A stretch of DNA of 59,859 nucleotides from Pseudomonas sp. (GCA_022448005.1 JAKUTK010000013.1:44619-104477), one strand, 5' to 3'. Counted from the stretch's first letter, positions 36,560 through 45,894 are shown. Notes: generated by a model not told the origin, from the letters alone. Program-made: numbers and translations.

Positions 36560-38197
36560 ATGACGCACAGCCGTGTGATCGCCTTGTCGCTCGTCTTGGG
36601 GATGGGCGGTTGCGCAACGCCCAGTCTGACCAACCTAACGCCTTCCTCCGTCGCCCGGTCGCCGGTGCCGCTCTACCCGTTGCGAGCGCAAGTGGATGGG
36701 CGTGGCAACCGCATCGCACAGGTAAACGCGGTCATCCATGGCACGCCTTGGGCCATGATGCCGTTGCCGAGTGATCAATACGCAGTGGGCTACTTCGCCG
36801 ACACCTGCGAAACCAACATTCCCTATCACTTCAGTGTCAGTTATCAGCGCCGCAACTGGCTTGGCTCCGGCTATTCGAGCACTGTCCGTGAGAAACGCTT
36901 TCCGGAAGCCTCCGGTTACGTCATGAACGTCACTGGCGACCCGCTGCCCGGCGGTTGCGCCGCCTCCATCGGCCTGACCCTGCGTGTGGACAGTAGGGCC
37001 GACGAGGTGGATACCGAGCCGGGCGATGGCAACTGCCGATCCATCTCCAATCGCTGCACGCTGAGAGCGGCGGTGATGGAGAGCAACGCGCACCAGGGCC
37101 ACGATTTGATCGAGGTGCCGTCAGGGCACTACGTGCTCTCATTGACCGGCACAGAGACCGCAGACGTGCCGAACGACGCGATTGGCGACCTGGACATCAC
37201 GGATGGTCTGACGCTATCGGGCCTCGGGCGAGCCGCGAAAAACGATGACCTGCAAGTCATCATCGACGGCGGTGCCATCGACCGGATTTTCGATATCTAC
37301 GCCGCTGCACCGAAGGCTGTGACGCTCAGCTATCTTCGGCTGGAAAACGGCAGGCCCATGGGCAGCGGCGGCGGCGCGATATGGAATCGCGGCAACCTGC
37401 GCATGGACCGGATGCTGTTACGTGACAACACCATCGACCATGAACTGGAAACTTCCTGCGCGGCCTTTCCCAGTCGACGCCTGTGCAACCGTGGCGCGGG
37501 GTTGTTCAACGAGGGACAGGCGCTGGTTGCGCGCTCGACCATCGAACAGAATTCGACCGGGTACCAGTCCGGCCACGGCGGTGGCATTTCCAATATGGGC
37601 GCGGCGGCGCAGCTTTATCTACGCAACAGCCTGATTACCGCCAATGACGCTCGCTTTTGGGGTGGGCTAGTGAACTATCAGGGCACCGTCGACATTTTGA
37701 ACAGTACCTTTGTCGACAATCGCAGTACCACCGGGGGTGTCCGAGCCGCAGAAATCGGCAACATCGACGGGAAAGTCTCGGTCCGCAACGCGACCTTCAG
37801 CAATCACTCGCAGCTGTTCAGCCATTCAGGTACTGGCGAGTTCCGCCTGGCCAACAGCCTGGTTGAAATTCGCACCTTCGCCGACATGCCGTTCTGCAGT
37901 GGCGCGCTGACCAGTGGCAGTTTCAATGCCATCGGTGGCTCCGGAGGAGGACTCTTCGACTTCCTGGGTGGCTGCGGCTTCACGCTCACCACCGCGGACG
38001 AAGCAGGGGTTCGCTTGGCGCTCGGATCACTGCAGGACAACGGAGGGCCGACCCGCACCGTCGCGCTGCGTGAGCCTTTCGAAGACAGCCCCTATTTCGA
38101 CCCCATCGACATGGGCGGTGTGCTTTGCCCGGACACCGACCAGCGCGGCAACCCGCGTGACGATCGGCAGTGCGACCCAGGCGCTTTCGAGTTCTGA
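36560..38197 (+). CDS. CSLREA/choice-of-anchor-Q-like lipoprotein
   Basis: A 545-residue protein with a lipoprotein signal (lipobox near GMGGC). The N-terminal ~120 residues are of unknown type. Then comes a CSLREA-like segment (GDGNCRSISNRCTLRAAVMESNA), a right-handed beta-helix-like body with parallel repeats (NRGAGLFNEGQALV ... GGGISNMGAAAQLYLRNSLI), and the family C-terminus TDQRGNPRDDRQCDPGAFEF. It is probably an exported surface or outer-membrane protein. I chose the ATG at 36560, with GAGGGG upstream. It is unrelated to its neighbours plsB and terB. Confidence 0.8.
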   Translation: MTHSRVIALSLVLGMGGCATPSLTNLTPSSVARSPVPLYPLRAQVDGRGNRIAQVNAVIHGTPWAMMPLPSDQYAVGYFADTCETNIPYHFSVSYQRRNWLGSGYSSTVREKRFPEASGYVMNVTGDPLPGGCAASIGLTLRVDSRADEVDTEPGDGNCRSISNRCTLRAAVMESNAHQGHDLIEVPSGHYVLSLTGTETADVPNDAIGDLDITDGLTLSGLGRAAKNDDLQVIIDGGAIDRIFDIYAAAPKAVTLSYLRLENGRPMGSGGGAIWNRGNLRMDRMLLRDNTIDHELETSCAAFPSRRLCNRGAGLFNEGQALVARSTIEQNSTGYQSGHGGGISNMGAAAQLYLRNSLITANDARFWGGLVNYQGTVDILNSTFVDNRSTTGGVRAAEIGNIDGKVSVRNATFSNHSQLFSHSGTGEFRLANSLVEIRTFADMPFCSGALTSGSFNAIGGSGGGLFDFLGGCGFTLTTADEAGVRLALGSLQDNGGPTRTVALREPFEDSPYFDPIDMGGVLCPDTDQRGNPRDDRQCDPGAFEF

Positions 38198-38213
38198 CCC
38201 GCGTGGCCGCCAG

Positions 38214-38651
38214 TCAGCTGCCGAGGACCTCCAGCTTGGCGCGGATGAAGTCCGTATGCGCCACGTACAGCAGGTCGGCGATACGGCGGATCAGGTGGTC
38301 TTCGTATCGGTGAATGTCGCCATCGGCAGCGGCGACGCGCCATAGCGCCTTGATCAGAACAAATTTTTCGTCCATCGAATATTGCGCGTTGATCAGCGTG
38401 GTGAATTCATACAGTGAAGTCGACCGCTCGGCGGTTTCCTGCGCGGAGGCGACCAGCGATGCAAGCTCGCCGTCCTCCACCCCCGAGCCGAGGCGGATGG
38501 CTTCGATAATGGCTTTTTGTTCTTCTGCATCGCTTTCGTAATCCGCACGGCCGACTTCGATCAGCAGCGCTGCTGCGGCCACTTCAACGCTGTGTGCCGT
38601 AGGCTGATCGTCCTCACCGCGGTCGAACAGCGACTTGAGTGATTTGAGCAT
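38214..38651 (-). CDS. TerB-family protein
   Basis: A 145-residue all-helical protein of the tellurite-resistance TerB family (VAAAALLIEVGRADYESDAEEQKAII and a second repeat LWRVAAADGDIHRYEDHLIRRIADLLYV, each carrying acidic metal-site-like residues). Despite the name, such lone TerB proteins are not tied to tellurite; function unknown. The start at 38651 has GAGGA eight bases upstream. It converges on the gene before it with 16 bases between. Confidence 0.85.
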   Translation of the reverse strand: MLKSLKSLFDRGEDDQPTAHSVEVAAAALLIEVGRADYESDAEEQKAIIEAIRLGSGVEDGELASLVASAQETAERSTSLYEFTTLINAQYSMDEKFVLIKALWRVAAADGDIHRYEDHLIRRIADLLYVAHTDFIRAKLEVLGS

Positions 38652-38995
38652 GGTTTCATTCCTCTGCACGGGTTGGTGTTCGAACGGGTCCGCGGCGAAG
38701 GTTCAGCCGCAATCGTGTCGCTGGTCAGCGCGTAGCGGATGTTCGCTTGGCAGATTGATAAATCCGCTAATGATGATCTTTTGTAGCCGTGAAGCGTCTA
38801 GAAGTTGCACCAACGCGATTGTTATAGCGACACCGCGCCTGCACTAGACCGAGCGGCAAACCTGGCTGAATGCCGCCGGTCGGCCAGTAACGCCTCGGAC
38901 GTGGGTCAACGAAACGGTTGAAACAAGCTGCTGCCACCGTTTGGCACGCCGCGCCTGGCCTATTAAGCTCGCTGCATCACTCAGAGGATTTATCC
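38652..38995. other. Intergenic region between terB and DUF4197 genes
   Basis: This 344-base gap carries the divergent control regions of both genes. I found no convincing promoter pair, operator, RNA gene or repeat. Both flanking starts have their own ribosome sites. Confidence 0.5.
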
Positions 38996-39682
38996 ATGCT
39001 TCGCACCACTGCTTTGCTCACCGGTTTGATGCTCTCCGCCAGCGCTTGGGCGCTTTCGCTGTCCGACCTGAGCCAGGGCGACGCCAACAAGGCGCTGAAG
39101 GACGCGCTGAGCCAGGGGACGAAAGTTGCCGTGCAGCAGCTGGGCCGTCCCGGGGGCTTCAGTAATGATCCGGATGTGCGCATCGAACTGCCGGGCAACA
39201 TCGGTAAGGCCTCGCGCATGTTGAAGATGATGGGCATGGGCGCTCAGGTAGAAGAGCTGGAAACCGGCATGAACAAGGCCGCCGAAGCCGCTGTACCGCA
39301 AGCGCAGGCGTTGCTGCTGGAGGCGGTGAAAAAGATGACGGTCGCCGACGCCAAGTCGATCCTGAGCGGCGGCAATGACTCGGCGACTCAGTATCTGAAC
39401 AAGACCAGCCGTGACGAAATCCGCGCCCGATTCCTGCCGATAATCAAGCAGGCCACCGACCAGGTCGGCGTGGCCCAGCAGTACAACGCGCTGGCTGGCA
39501 AAGTCTCCGGCCTGGGTGCGGTCGATCCCCGGTACGGCACGGTCGAAGGTTACGTGGCCGAGCAAGCGCTCGATGGGTTGTTCACTGTTATCGCCGAACA
39601 GGAAGCCAGCATTCGTCAGAATCCGGCGCAGGCAGCCACCAGCGTGGCAAAAAAGGTTTTCGGCCTGTTGATGGGTAACTGA
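38996..39682 (+). CDS. DUF4197 domain protein, exported
   Basis: A 228-residue protein with a signal peptide (MLRTTALLTGLMLSASAWA) and the DUF4197 body (ALKDALSQGTKVAVQQLG, MNKAAEAAVPQAQALLLEAVKKMTVADAKSILSGGNDSATQYL, ending AKKVFGLLMGN). Function unknown; probably periplasmic and mainly helical. The start at 38996 has AGAGGA seven bases upstream. The HlyIII gene follows 26 bases later. Confidence 0.9.
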   Translation: MLRTTALLTGLMLSASAWALSLSDLSQGDANKALKDALSQGTKVAVQQLGRPGGFSNDPDVRIELPGNIGKASRMLKMMGMGAQVEELETGMNKAAEAAVPQAQALLLEAVKKMTVADAKSILSGGNDSATQYLNKTSRDEIRARFLPIIKQATDQVGVAQQYNALAGKVSGLGAVDPRYGTVEGYVAEQALDGLFTVIAEQEASIRQNPAQAATSVAKKVFGLLMGN

Positions 39683-39708
39683 TCGAACACCTTCAAGGCT
39701 GCACAACG

Positions 39709-40326
39709 ATGTATCACGGAGAGAAGTTCAACGCCTGGACGCACCTGACAGGCGGTGTACTGGCGCTGAGCGGGACAGTCTGGCTGCTGATCCTCGCGGC
39801 CATGGACGGCGATCTGATGAAGATCGTCAGCGTCGCCATCTACGGGTTCACCCTGGTGCTGCTGTACAGCACCTCGACGCTTTATCACAGCGTCCGTGGC
39901 CGCGCCAAAGCGGTGATGCAAAAGCTCGATCACCTGTCGATCTATCTGCTGATTGCCGGCAGCTACACACCGTTCTGCCTGGTCACTCTACGTGGCAGCT
40001 GGGGCTGGTGGCTGTTCGGGATTGTCTGGTCACTGGCAATCATCGGCATGCTGCAGGAGATCAAGCCAAGGTCGGACGCGCGGGTGCTGTCGATCGTCAT
40101 ATACGCCATCATGGGCTGGATCGTGCTGGTGGCGGTCAAGCCACTGCTCGCCGCCCTGGGCACCACCGGCTTCGGCTGGCTGGTTGCCGGCGGCGTGTTC
40201 TATACGGTGGGCATCATCTTCTTTGCCTACGATCAGCGCTTCCGCCACTGGCATGGCATCTGGCACCTGTTCGTCATCGCCGGCAGCCTGCTGCATTTTG
40301 TGGCCATTCTGCGCTACGTGGTCTGA
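39709..40326 (+). CDS. Hemolysin III/PAQR-family membrane protein
   Basis: A 205-residue inner-membrane protein with seven hydrophobic segments and the family histidines and serine (EKFNAWTHLTGG, TSTLYHS, FRHWHGIWHLFVIAGSLLHF). Members are called hemolysin III but are related to PAQR receptors; their real role, perhaps membrane homeostasis, is unsettled. It follows the DUF4197 gene closely and converges on the next gene. Confidence 0.92.
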   Translation: MYHGEKFNAWTHLTGGVLALSGTVWLLILAAMDGDLMKIVSVAIYGFTLVLLYSTSTLYHSVRGRAKAVMQKLDHLSIYLLIAGSYTPFCLVTLRGSWGWWLFGIVWSLAIIGMLQEIKPRSDARVLSIVIYAIMGWIVLVAVKPLLAALGTTGFGWLVAGGVFYTVGIIFFAYDQRFRHWHGIWHLFVIAGSLLHFVAILRYVV

Positions 40327-40349
40327 CGCCATCCTTCTGCGTCGGTCAG

Positions 40350-40805
40350 CTACAGCTCGTGCATGCGGTTGACCTGCTGCGCCAGGCGCATGGTCTCGTG
40401 CTCTTCAAGCTGCAGCATTTCGCCGAGTAGCTCACGTGCCTTGTCCAGTGATGGTCGCTTTTCCAGCGAGCGGTACAGGTCGATGATCCGGTTGTGAAGG
40501 GCGAAGACCTCGCGTGAAATGTCGTCGACACTCATCTGTGCATAGGCATCGCTGTCGAAATCCAGCGCAAGTATCTCGCCCTCGACCGCCTCGTGCAGTC
40601 GGGCTTGCAGCGCGCGCGGGTCGGCATGCTCCTTGATCCGCTCAATCGTGCGCGTCAGCTCTTGCTCGTGCTGCGCGAGATAGGTCATCAGCATCGTAGC
40701 CAATGAGTCGCTGCGCTCATCGGCGGCCTCTGTCATGCATTCGGAAAGCCGGGCATGGGCCTGGCTGGTCCAGTCGATCAGGTCTTCGCATCGTTCGATG
40801 TTCAT
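40350..40805 (-). CDS. Unknown helical protein, ferritin-like in look
   Basis: A 151-residue, fully helical, acidic protein without signal peptide. Helix motifs HEQELTRTI and LEEHETMRLAQQVNRMHEL resemble the His/Glu pairs of ferritin- or hemerythrin-type four-helix bundles, but I cannot name a family. The start has an unusually strong ribosome site (GGAGGTGAT directly upstream of ATG), which suggests high expression. It lies downstream of copRS on the same strand, 180 bases away. Confidence 0.65.
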   Translation of the reverse strand: MNIERCEDLIDWTSQAHARLSECMTEAADERSDSLATMLMTYLAQHEQELTRTIERIKEHADPRALQARLHEAVEGEILALDFDSDAYAQMSVDDISREVFALHNRIIDLYRSLEKRPSLDKARELLGEMLQLEEHETMRLAQQVNRMHEL

Positions 40806-40987
40806 ATCACCTCCATCCGCCGCGTTTGATTTGCCGAGCAGGATAGCCAGCAGGATTGCACGTCAAGCGGTCACCCGATGCAAACACGTGCAGCCCGGAT
40901 TGGCCAGTGCTGGGTGTCGGTCGCCCACGGGCGTCGCAGCAATCATGTTCCGTCAGCCTGCCTCAAGCCAGCGTCCCCCGGCGGTTT

Positions 40988-42343
40988 TCAGTCAGCTGAG
41001 CGGAACAGGATATCGAACGACGTCCAGCCGTCGCGGCTGTTGCAATGGATCTCGCCATGGTGCGCCTCGATGATCGACCGGGTGATCGCCAAGCCCAGTC
41101 CGGCATTGCTCGGGCTGCCTTCCCGTCGCGCGGGGTCGACGCGATAGAAGCGGTCGAACAGTCGCGGCAAGTGTTGTTCAGGGATGCCCACGCCCGGGTT
41201 GCCGATGCTTAGCGACACCCCCTGCTCGCCCGCCTCGATGGCCAGCTGGATCGTGCCGCCGTCGGGCGTATAGCGCAGCGCATTGGACAGCAGGTTAGAC
41301 AGCGCGCGACGCAGCATGGCGGGATCCCCGTGGATGCGTGCATCGCCCGACAGCACGAAACGAATACCGCGCTCGTCGGCGGTCAGCTGGTAGAAATCCA
41401 GCAACGTCTCGCACAGGGCATGCAGCTCGATCGACTGCCGCTCGGGAACGACCAGCCCGTTATCGGCCTTGGCCAGGAACAGCATGTCGTCAATCATCCG
41501 CGCCATGCGGCGCAGCTCGTCCAGATTGGAATACAGGTTTTCCTGGTAGTCCTCGCGGCTGCGCGCGCGGGTCAGAACCACCTCGGTGTGCGTCATCAGA
41601 TTGGACAGTGGCGTGCGCAGCTCGTGGGCGATGTCGGCCGAGAAGTTCGACAGCCGCACAAAGGCGTCCTCCAGCCGCGCCAGCATCGCATTGAACGCCA
41701 GCACCAGCTGCTGCAACTCCGCCGGCGTCGACTCGGACGGAATGCGCTCGGTCAGCGACTTGGCCGACACCGATGCCGCCACCAGCGTCACCTCGCGCAA
41801 CGGCCGCAGCCCACTACGTGCCAATAGCCAGCCGAGCCCGCCGCTGAGCAGCGCACAGAGCACCAGCGCGCCCCAGAGCCATCCCGCCAGCGTGTTCAGG
41901 AAGACTTTGTGCGTGGTGATATCGAGCGCCAACTCGATGCTCAGCGGACGACCCGCCACCTCGATGACGGCAGCCCTGCGACGCCACACCCGCGGCATGT
42001 CTGCCCTGACCGAACCATGCGCATGTGTTTCAACCGCATAGGCGGCGCCGCTGGCGGCAAACAGCTCCTGACCCTCGGCATCGAGTATCCGCACCGCCAG
42101 GTCGCTATGCCCGCCAAGCAATGCCTGCAGTTGCGGCCTCAGCGCGTCGAACCGGGTCATATCATCGAGGCCCCGCAGCAGCTGTCGGCTGGCCTGGAGC
42201 TTGTCTTCCAGCGTATGCCGATCCAGCTCGTCGAAGTGATGCTGACTCAACTGGAAGAAAAAGAAGCCCGCCGCACCGAGCACGCCTGTGACCGCCAGCA
42301 TGAACATCAGGCTCAGCCTGGCGGTTAGCGACAACTGCTTCAT
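40988..42343 (-). CDS. copS: Copper/heavy-metal sensor histidine kinase CopS
   Basis: A 451-residue kinase of the CopS/CusS type: N-terminal helix (about 10-30), a periplasmic domain (to ~150), second helix, HAMP, HisKA with the phospho-His in [18 protein letters not shown] (about H240) and a HATPase with [13 protein letters not shown] and [16 protein letters not shown]. It would sense periplasmic Cu(I) and phosphorylate CopR. Its ATG overlaps the copR stop, so both are co-translated. It is divergent from the copZ-copB operon. Confidence 0.93.
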   Translation of the reverse strand: MKQLSLTARLSLMFMLAVTGVLGAAGFFFFQLSQHHFDELDRHTLEDKLQASRQLLRGLDDMTRFDALRPQLQALLGGHSDLAVRILDAEGQELFAASGAAYAVETHAHGSVRADMPRVWRRRAAVIEVAGRPLSIELALDITTHKVFLNTLAGWLWGALVLCALLSGGLGWLLARSGLRPLREVTLVAASVSAKSLTERIPSESTPAELQQLVLAFNAMLARLEDAFVRLSNFSADIAHELRTPLSNLMTHTEVVLTRARSREDYQENLYSNLDELRRMARMIDDMLFLAKADNGLVVPERQSIELHALCETLLDFYQLTADERGIRFVLSGDARIHGDPAMLRRALSNLLSNALRYTPDGGTIQLAIEAGEQGVSLSIGNPGVGIPEQHLPRLFDRFYRVDPARREGSPSNAGLGLAITRSIIEAHHGEIHCNSRDGWTSFDILFRSAD

Positions 42344-43023
42344 ACTGGGTCCGGCTCATCGATCATGTAGCCCATGCCACGCGCGGTATGGATGAGCTTG
42401 GGTTCGAAGCCATCGTCGATCTTCGCGCGAAGCCTGCGAATCGCCACCTCGATGACATTGGTGTCGCTGTCGAAATTCATGTCCCAGACCTGCGACGCAA
42501 TCAGCGACTTGGGCAGTACTTCGCCGCGCCGACGCAGCAGTAGCTCCAGCAGGGCGAACTCCTTTGCAGTCAAGTCGATGCGCTGGCCGGCACGGACGGC
42601 ACGGCGCTTGAGCAGATCCACTTCCAGGTTGGCAATGCTCAGTTGAGTCTGCAAGGCGGCGGCACTGCCCCTGCGCAACAAGGTGCGCACCCGCGCCAGC
42701 AGTTCGGAAAAGGCGAACGGCTTGATCAGGTAGTCATCCGCGCCCAACTCCAGGCCCTTCACCCGGTCTTCCACGCGATCACGTGCGGTAAGGAACAACA
42801 CCGGCACCTCCTGCCCCGCTGCACGAACCATGCGCAGCACCTCCCAGCCGTCCAGACCCGGCATCATCACATCTAGGATCAGCAGGTCGTAGGGCGTGCT
42901 CAGCACATGCTGCAAGGCGTCAGTGCCGCTGGTGACGCGGTCGACAGAGAATCCTGCCTCGCTCAGGCCCTGCTGCAGGTAGGTTCCGGTTTTCGGTTCG
43001 TCTTCAGCGACCAGAAGCTTCAT
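42340..43023 (-). CDS. copR: Copper response regulator CopR
   Basis: A 227-residue OmpR/PhoB-type regulator: receiver domain with phospho-acceptor D51 ([15 protein letters not shown]) and C-terminal winged helix (about 130-225, [27 protein letters not shown] ... [15 protein letters not shown]). Its close relatives are CopR, CusR and IrlR. It probably binds the cop-box-like site upstream and activates its own or the copZABG genes. Confidence 0.94.
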   Translation of the reverse strand: MKLLVAEDEPKTGTYLQQGLSEAGFSVDRVTSGTDALQHVLSTPYDLLILDVMMPGLDGWEVLRMVRAAGQEVPVLFLTARDRVEDRVKGLELGADDYLIKPFAFSELLARVRTLLRRGSAAALQTQLSIANLEVDLLKRRAVRAGQRIDLTAKEFALLELLLRRRGEVLPKSLIASQVWDMNFDSDTNVIEVAIRRLRAKIDDGFEPKLIHTARGMGYMIDEPDPV

Positions 43024-43085
43024 TCGGCTCGTCCTCTCTATCCATCATCCAAGTCTGCCGGTTACACCGCTGACGGACCACAAGC

Positions 43086-43101
43086 TGACAAAAAAGTAAT
43101 G
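43086..43101. promoter_or_regulatory. Cop-box-like site
   Basis: TGACA (43086-43090), five A, then GTAAT (43096-43100) resembles the CopR/CusR box, usually written with TGACA and TGTAAT-like halves. It lies in the 219-base gap between copR and the copZ-like gene, 60 bases upstream of the CueR-type dyad. Sequence resemblance only. Confidence 0.5.
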
Positions 43102-43170
43102 TTCCGCTCAGCTTGCAGAAAGCCGACTCAGGCTATGTTGGCGGCCAGACGAAGCGTCAGAGGCAACACC

Positions 43171-43201
43171 TTGACCTTGCCATCAGGACAAGGTTGATGA
43201 T
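43171..43201 (+). promoter_or_regulatory. CueR-type (MerR-family) promoter of copZ
   Basis: TTGACC (43171-43176) is followed by a 19-base spacer and GATGAT (43196-43201). The spacer holds the dyad ACCTTG (43174-43179) and CAAGGT (43189-43194), nine bases apart. A long 19-base spacer with ACCTTG/CAAGGT arms is the hallmark of CueR promoters, which CueR untwists when it binds Cu(I). The expected start is near 43208, 35 bases before the copZ ATG. No cueR gene is in the window. Confidence 0.83.
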
Positions 43202-43242
43202 CAAGCCTCGCCGGACTGGCCGGCATCTACGGAGGGCTTCTC

Positions 43243-43506
43243 ATGAATTCCACCCAGCTTCAGGTTCAAGGCATGACGTGCGGCGCCTGCGTTCGACACG
43301 TCACTCAGGCGTTGAGCACCATCGCCGGCGTCGAGGCTGTCGAGGTTGATTTGCAAAGCGGACGGGTTCGCATCGATGGGGATGTCGAAAACGCTGCTTT
43401 GATTGCCGCCCTGAACGAGGCCGGCTACCCCGCTCAGCTCGCGAGCCAGACCACACCCGCCGCCGCACCGAAATCAGGCTGTGGAAGCGGCTGCGGTTGC
43501 CGTTGA
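43243..43506 (+). CDS. Copper chaperone CopZ-like (HMA domain)
   Basis: An 87-residue cytoplasmic heavy-metal-associated domain with the Cu(I) site MTCGAC (residues 11-16) and the ferredoxin-like fold pattern IAGVEAVEVDLQSGRVRI. Unusually, it carries a C-terminal cysteine cluster CGSGCGC, which could bind further copper. A strong ribosome site (GGAGGG) precedes it. It is the first gene of the copper operon and the CueR-type promoter lies directly before it. Confidence 0.9.
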   Translation: MNSTQLQVQGMTCGACVRHVTQALSTIAGVEAVEVDLQSGRVRIDGDVENAALIAALNEAGYPAQLASQTTPAAAPKSGCGSGCGCR

Positions 43507-43528
43507 TTTTCCATCAAGGAGTGCTGTC

Positions 43529-43972
43529 ATGCGTTTCCTAAAACCCAAGTTCGCATTCATTGCCGCCCTGTTTATGGCCGGCAGCGTCCATGCCGCTGAT
43601 GTAATCGACGTGCACCGGGACGCCAACTGTGGTTGCTGCAAGGACTGGGTCAAGTACCTGCAGGCCAGTGGTTTCGAGGTTCGCGACCATGTTGAAAGCA
43701 ACATGTCGGCTGTCAAACAGCGTCTGGGCGTGGCCCCGCGACTGGGCTCGTGCCATACCGGCGTGATTGACGGCAAATTCGTGGAAGGTCACGTGCCGGT
43801 CGCGCAGATCCGCGAGCTGCAACAACGCCGCGACCTGCTTGGCGTGGCTGCGCCCGGTATGCCGGCCGGCTCACCCGGGATGGATTATGGCCAGCCAGCA
43901 CAGGCCTATCAGGTCATCGGACTGACCGCCGAGGGCACTGATCTGGTGTTTGCCAACTACCCGGCAGAGTGA
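43529..43972 (+). CDS. copG: Periplasmic copper protein CopG (DUF411)
   Basis: A 147-residue exported protein with signal peptide (to about residue 22, AHA-type cut) and the DUF411 fold. Likely copper ligands are the CGCC cluster (C34, C36, C37) and C75 in GSCHTG; EGHVP adds a His. CopG of P. aeruginosa is reported to bind copper by thiols and to take part in copper redox in the periplasm. The ATG at 43529 has AAGGAG about eight bases upstream. It follows copZ by 22 bases. Confidence 0.88.
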   Translation: MRFLKPKFAFIAALFMAGSVHAADVIDVHRDANCGCCKDWVKYLQASGFEVRDHVESNMSAVKQRLGVAPRLGSCHTGVIDGKFVEGHVPVAQIRELQQRRDLLGVAAPGMPAGSPGMDYGQPAQAYQVIGLTAEGTDLVFANYPAE

Positions 43973-44053
43973 ATCTGGCCGAAACCTCCCCGTCTGCCTG
44001 CTTCAGCGCTGGCAGACGCATTTGCAATCAGAGCTGAGCACAACAGGATCTCC

Positions 44054-45883
44054 ATGGGCCGTACATCATCGCGCCGTACCTTCGTCAAAAGTCTGGCCGC
44101 CGGAGGCGTCGTCGCCGGGATGGGCGTCTGGCGTCAGCCTGTGTGGGCCGTTGCGCATCCTCACCAGACCGGTGACCAGGGTGTATTGGCCGGAACGCAG
44201 TTCGACCTGACCATCGACTCGCTGGGGGTCAACTTCAGCGGACGCGAGCGCACCGCGATGGCCATCAACGGGAGTATTCCCGGTCCTCTGCTGCGCTGGC
44301 GTGAAGGCGACACCGTGACGCTGCGAGTGCACAATCGCCTGCCGCAGGATACGTCGATCCACTGGCACGGCATCCTGCTGCCAGCCAACATGGACGGCGT
44401 GCCCGGCTTCAGTTTTGCTGGCATCGCACCGGATGGAATGTACGAGTATCGCTTCCGCGTCAAACAGAGCGGTACCTACTGGTATCACAGCCACTCCGCG
44501 TTTCAGGAACAGCTGGGTGTCTACGGGCCGCTGGTCATCGATCCGCTCGAGCCCGAACCCTTCGAGTACGAACGTGACTACGTGGTGATGCTCACCGACT
44601 GGACCGATGAAGGCCCGGCCCGCGTACTCGACAAGCTGAAGAAGCAATCCGATTACTACAACCGCGGGCGGCGGACCCTCGGCGACTTCATCAATGATGT
44701 CGCCGACCAGGGCTGGAGCGAGACCGTTGGCAATCGCTGGGCCTGGGCAAAGATGAAGATGACGCCCACGGATCTCGCCGACATCAGCGGCGAAACCTAC
44801 ACCTACCTGCTCAATGGCCAGGCACCGGACGGCAACTGGACCGGTGTTATCGAGCCGGGCGAGCGAGTGCGTCTACGCCTGATCAACGGCTCGGCCATGA
44901 CCTATTTCGACTTTCGCATTCCGGGCCTGAAGCTCAGGGTGGTGGCCGTGGACGGGCAGAACGTCGAGCCGGTCGAGGTCGATGAACTGCGCCTGGCGGT
45001 CGCCGAAACGGTCGACGTGATCGTCACGCCGGATGGCGGTCAGGACGCCTATACCCTGTTCGCCCAATCAATGGACCGCAGCGGCTTCGCCCGCGGCACC
45101 CTGGCCGTTCGCCAGGGGCTGAGCGCGCCGGTGCCCGAGCCCGACGCCCGTCCTGAGCTGAGCATGGAAGACATGGGCCATGGCGATCACGGTGCACATG
45201 CAGCGGGCAACGATCAGCAGGCGATGCAGCACGAAGCTCCACAGCACGGCCAAATGGACCATGGGCAGATGGACCACAGCCAGATGCAATCATCGAGCAT
45301 GGGCGGCATGGACCATTCGGCAATGGGCCATGGTGGCGGCGCCGTGGCCAGCGGTCAGATGCAGACGCACCCTGCCAGTGAGAAGGGCAATCCGCTGGTC
45401 GACATGCAGACCATGATGCCAGTGCCAAAGCTGAATGATCCGGGTATCGGCCTGCGCGATAACGGCCGCCGCGTGCTGACCTACGCTGACCTGCGCAGCA
45501 CCTTCCCCGACCCGGACGGCCGAGAGCCGACGCGCACCATCGAGCTGCACCTGACCGGTCATATGGAGCGCTTCGCCTGGTCATTCGACGGGATCCCCTA
45601 CGCGAAATCCGAGCCGATCCGTCTCAAGTACGGCGAGCGGGTGCGCTTTGTGCTGGTCAACGACACCATGATGCACCACCCCATTCACCTGCATGGGTTG
45701 TGGAGCGACCTGGAGGACGAACACGGCCGGTTCCAGGTGCGCAAGCACACCATCGACATGCCTCCCGGCTCCAAACGGAGTTATCGCGTCACGGCTGATG
45801 CACTCGGGCGCTGGGCTTACCATTGCCACATGCTGATGCACATGGACCTGGGGATGTTCCGCGAAGTCCGGGTCGAAGAATAA
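44054..45883 (+). CDS. copA: Multicopper oxidase CopA
   Basis: CopA binds and oxidises periplasmic Cu(I). The 609-residue product has a Tat signal (SRRTFVK, twin Arg at 7-8) and all four copper motifs: HWHG (103-106), HSH (145-147), HPIHLHG (about 542-548) and HCHMLMHMDLGM (590-601, with the type 1 Cys and Met). A Met/His-rich insert at about residues 374-440 (MDHGQMDHSQM repeats) is typical of CopA. It is exported folded via Tat. Confidence 0.96.
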   Translation: MGRTSSRRTFVKSLAAGGVVAGMGVWRQPVWAVAHPHQTGDQGVLAGTQFDLTIDSLGVNFSGRERTAMAINGSIPGPLLRWREGDTVTLRVHNRLPQDTSIHWHGILLPANMDGVPGFSFAGIAPDGMYEYRFRVKQSGTYWYHSHSAFQEQLGVYGPLVIDPLEPEPFEYERDYVVMLTDWTDEGPARVLDKLKKQSDYYNRGRRTLGDFINDVADQGWSETVGNRWAWAKMKMTPTDLADISGETYTYLLNGQAPDGNWTGVIEPGERVRLRLINGSAMTYFDFRIPGLKLRVVAVDGQNVEPVEVDELRLAVAETVDVIVTPDGGQDAYTLFAQSMDRSGFARGTLAVRQGLSAPVPEPDARPELSMEDMGHGDHGAHAAGNDQQAMQHEAPQHGQMDHGQMDHSQMQSSSMGGMDHSAMGHGGGAVASGQMQTHPASEKGNPLVDMQTMMPVPKLNDPGIGLRDNGRRVLTYADLRSTFPDPDGREPTRTIELHLTGHMERFAWSFDGIPYAKSEPIRLKYGERVRFVLVNDTMMHHPIHLHGLWSDLEDEHGRFQVRKHTIDMPPGSKRSYRVTADALGRWAYHCHMLMHMDLGMFREVRVEE

Positions 45884-45894
45884 AGGAGAACCTC

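Noticed and set aside
38940..38966. TTGGCA and TATTAA upstream of the DUF4197 gene as a promoter
   Set aside because: The two elements are only about 14 bases apart, too close for a sigma-70 promoter.
45068..45289. Met/His repeats in copA considered as a DNA tandem repeat or array
   Set aside because: The repeat is at protein level (MDHGxM) with varied codons and no regular DNA unit or spacer; it belongs to the CopA insert.
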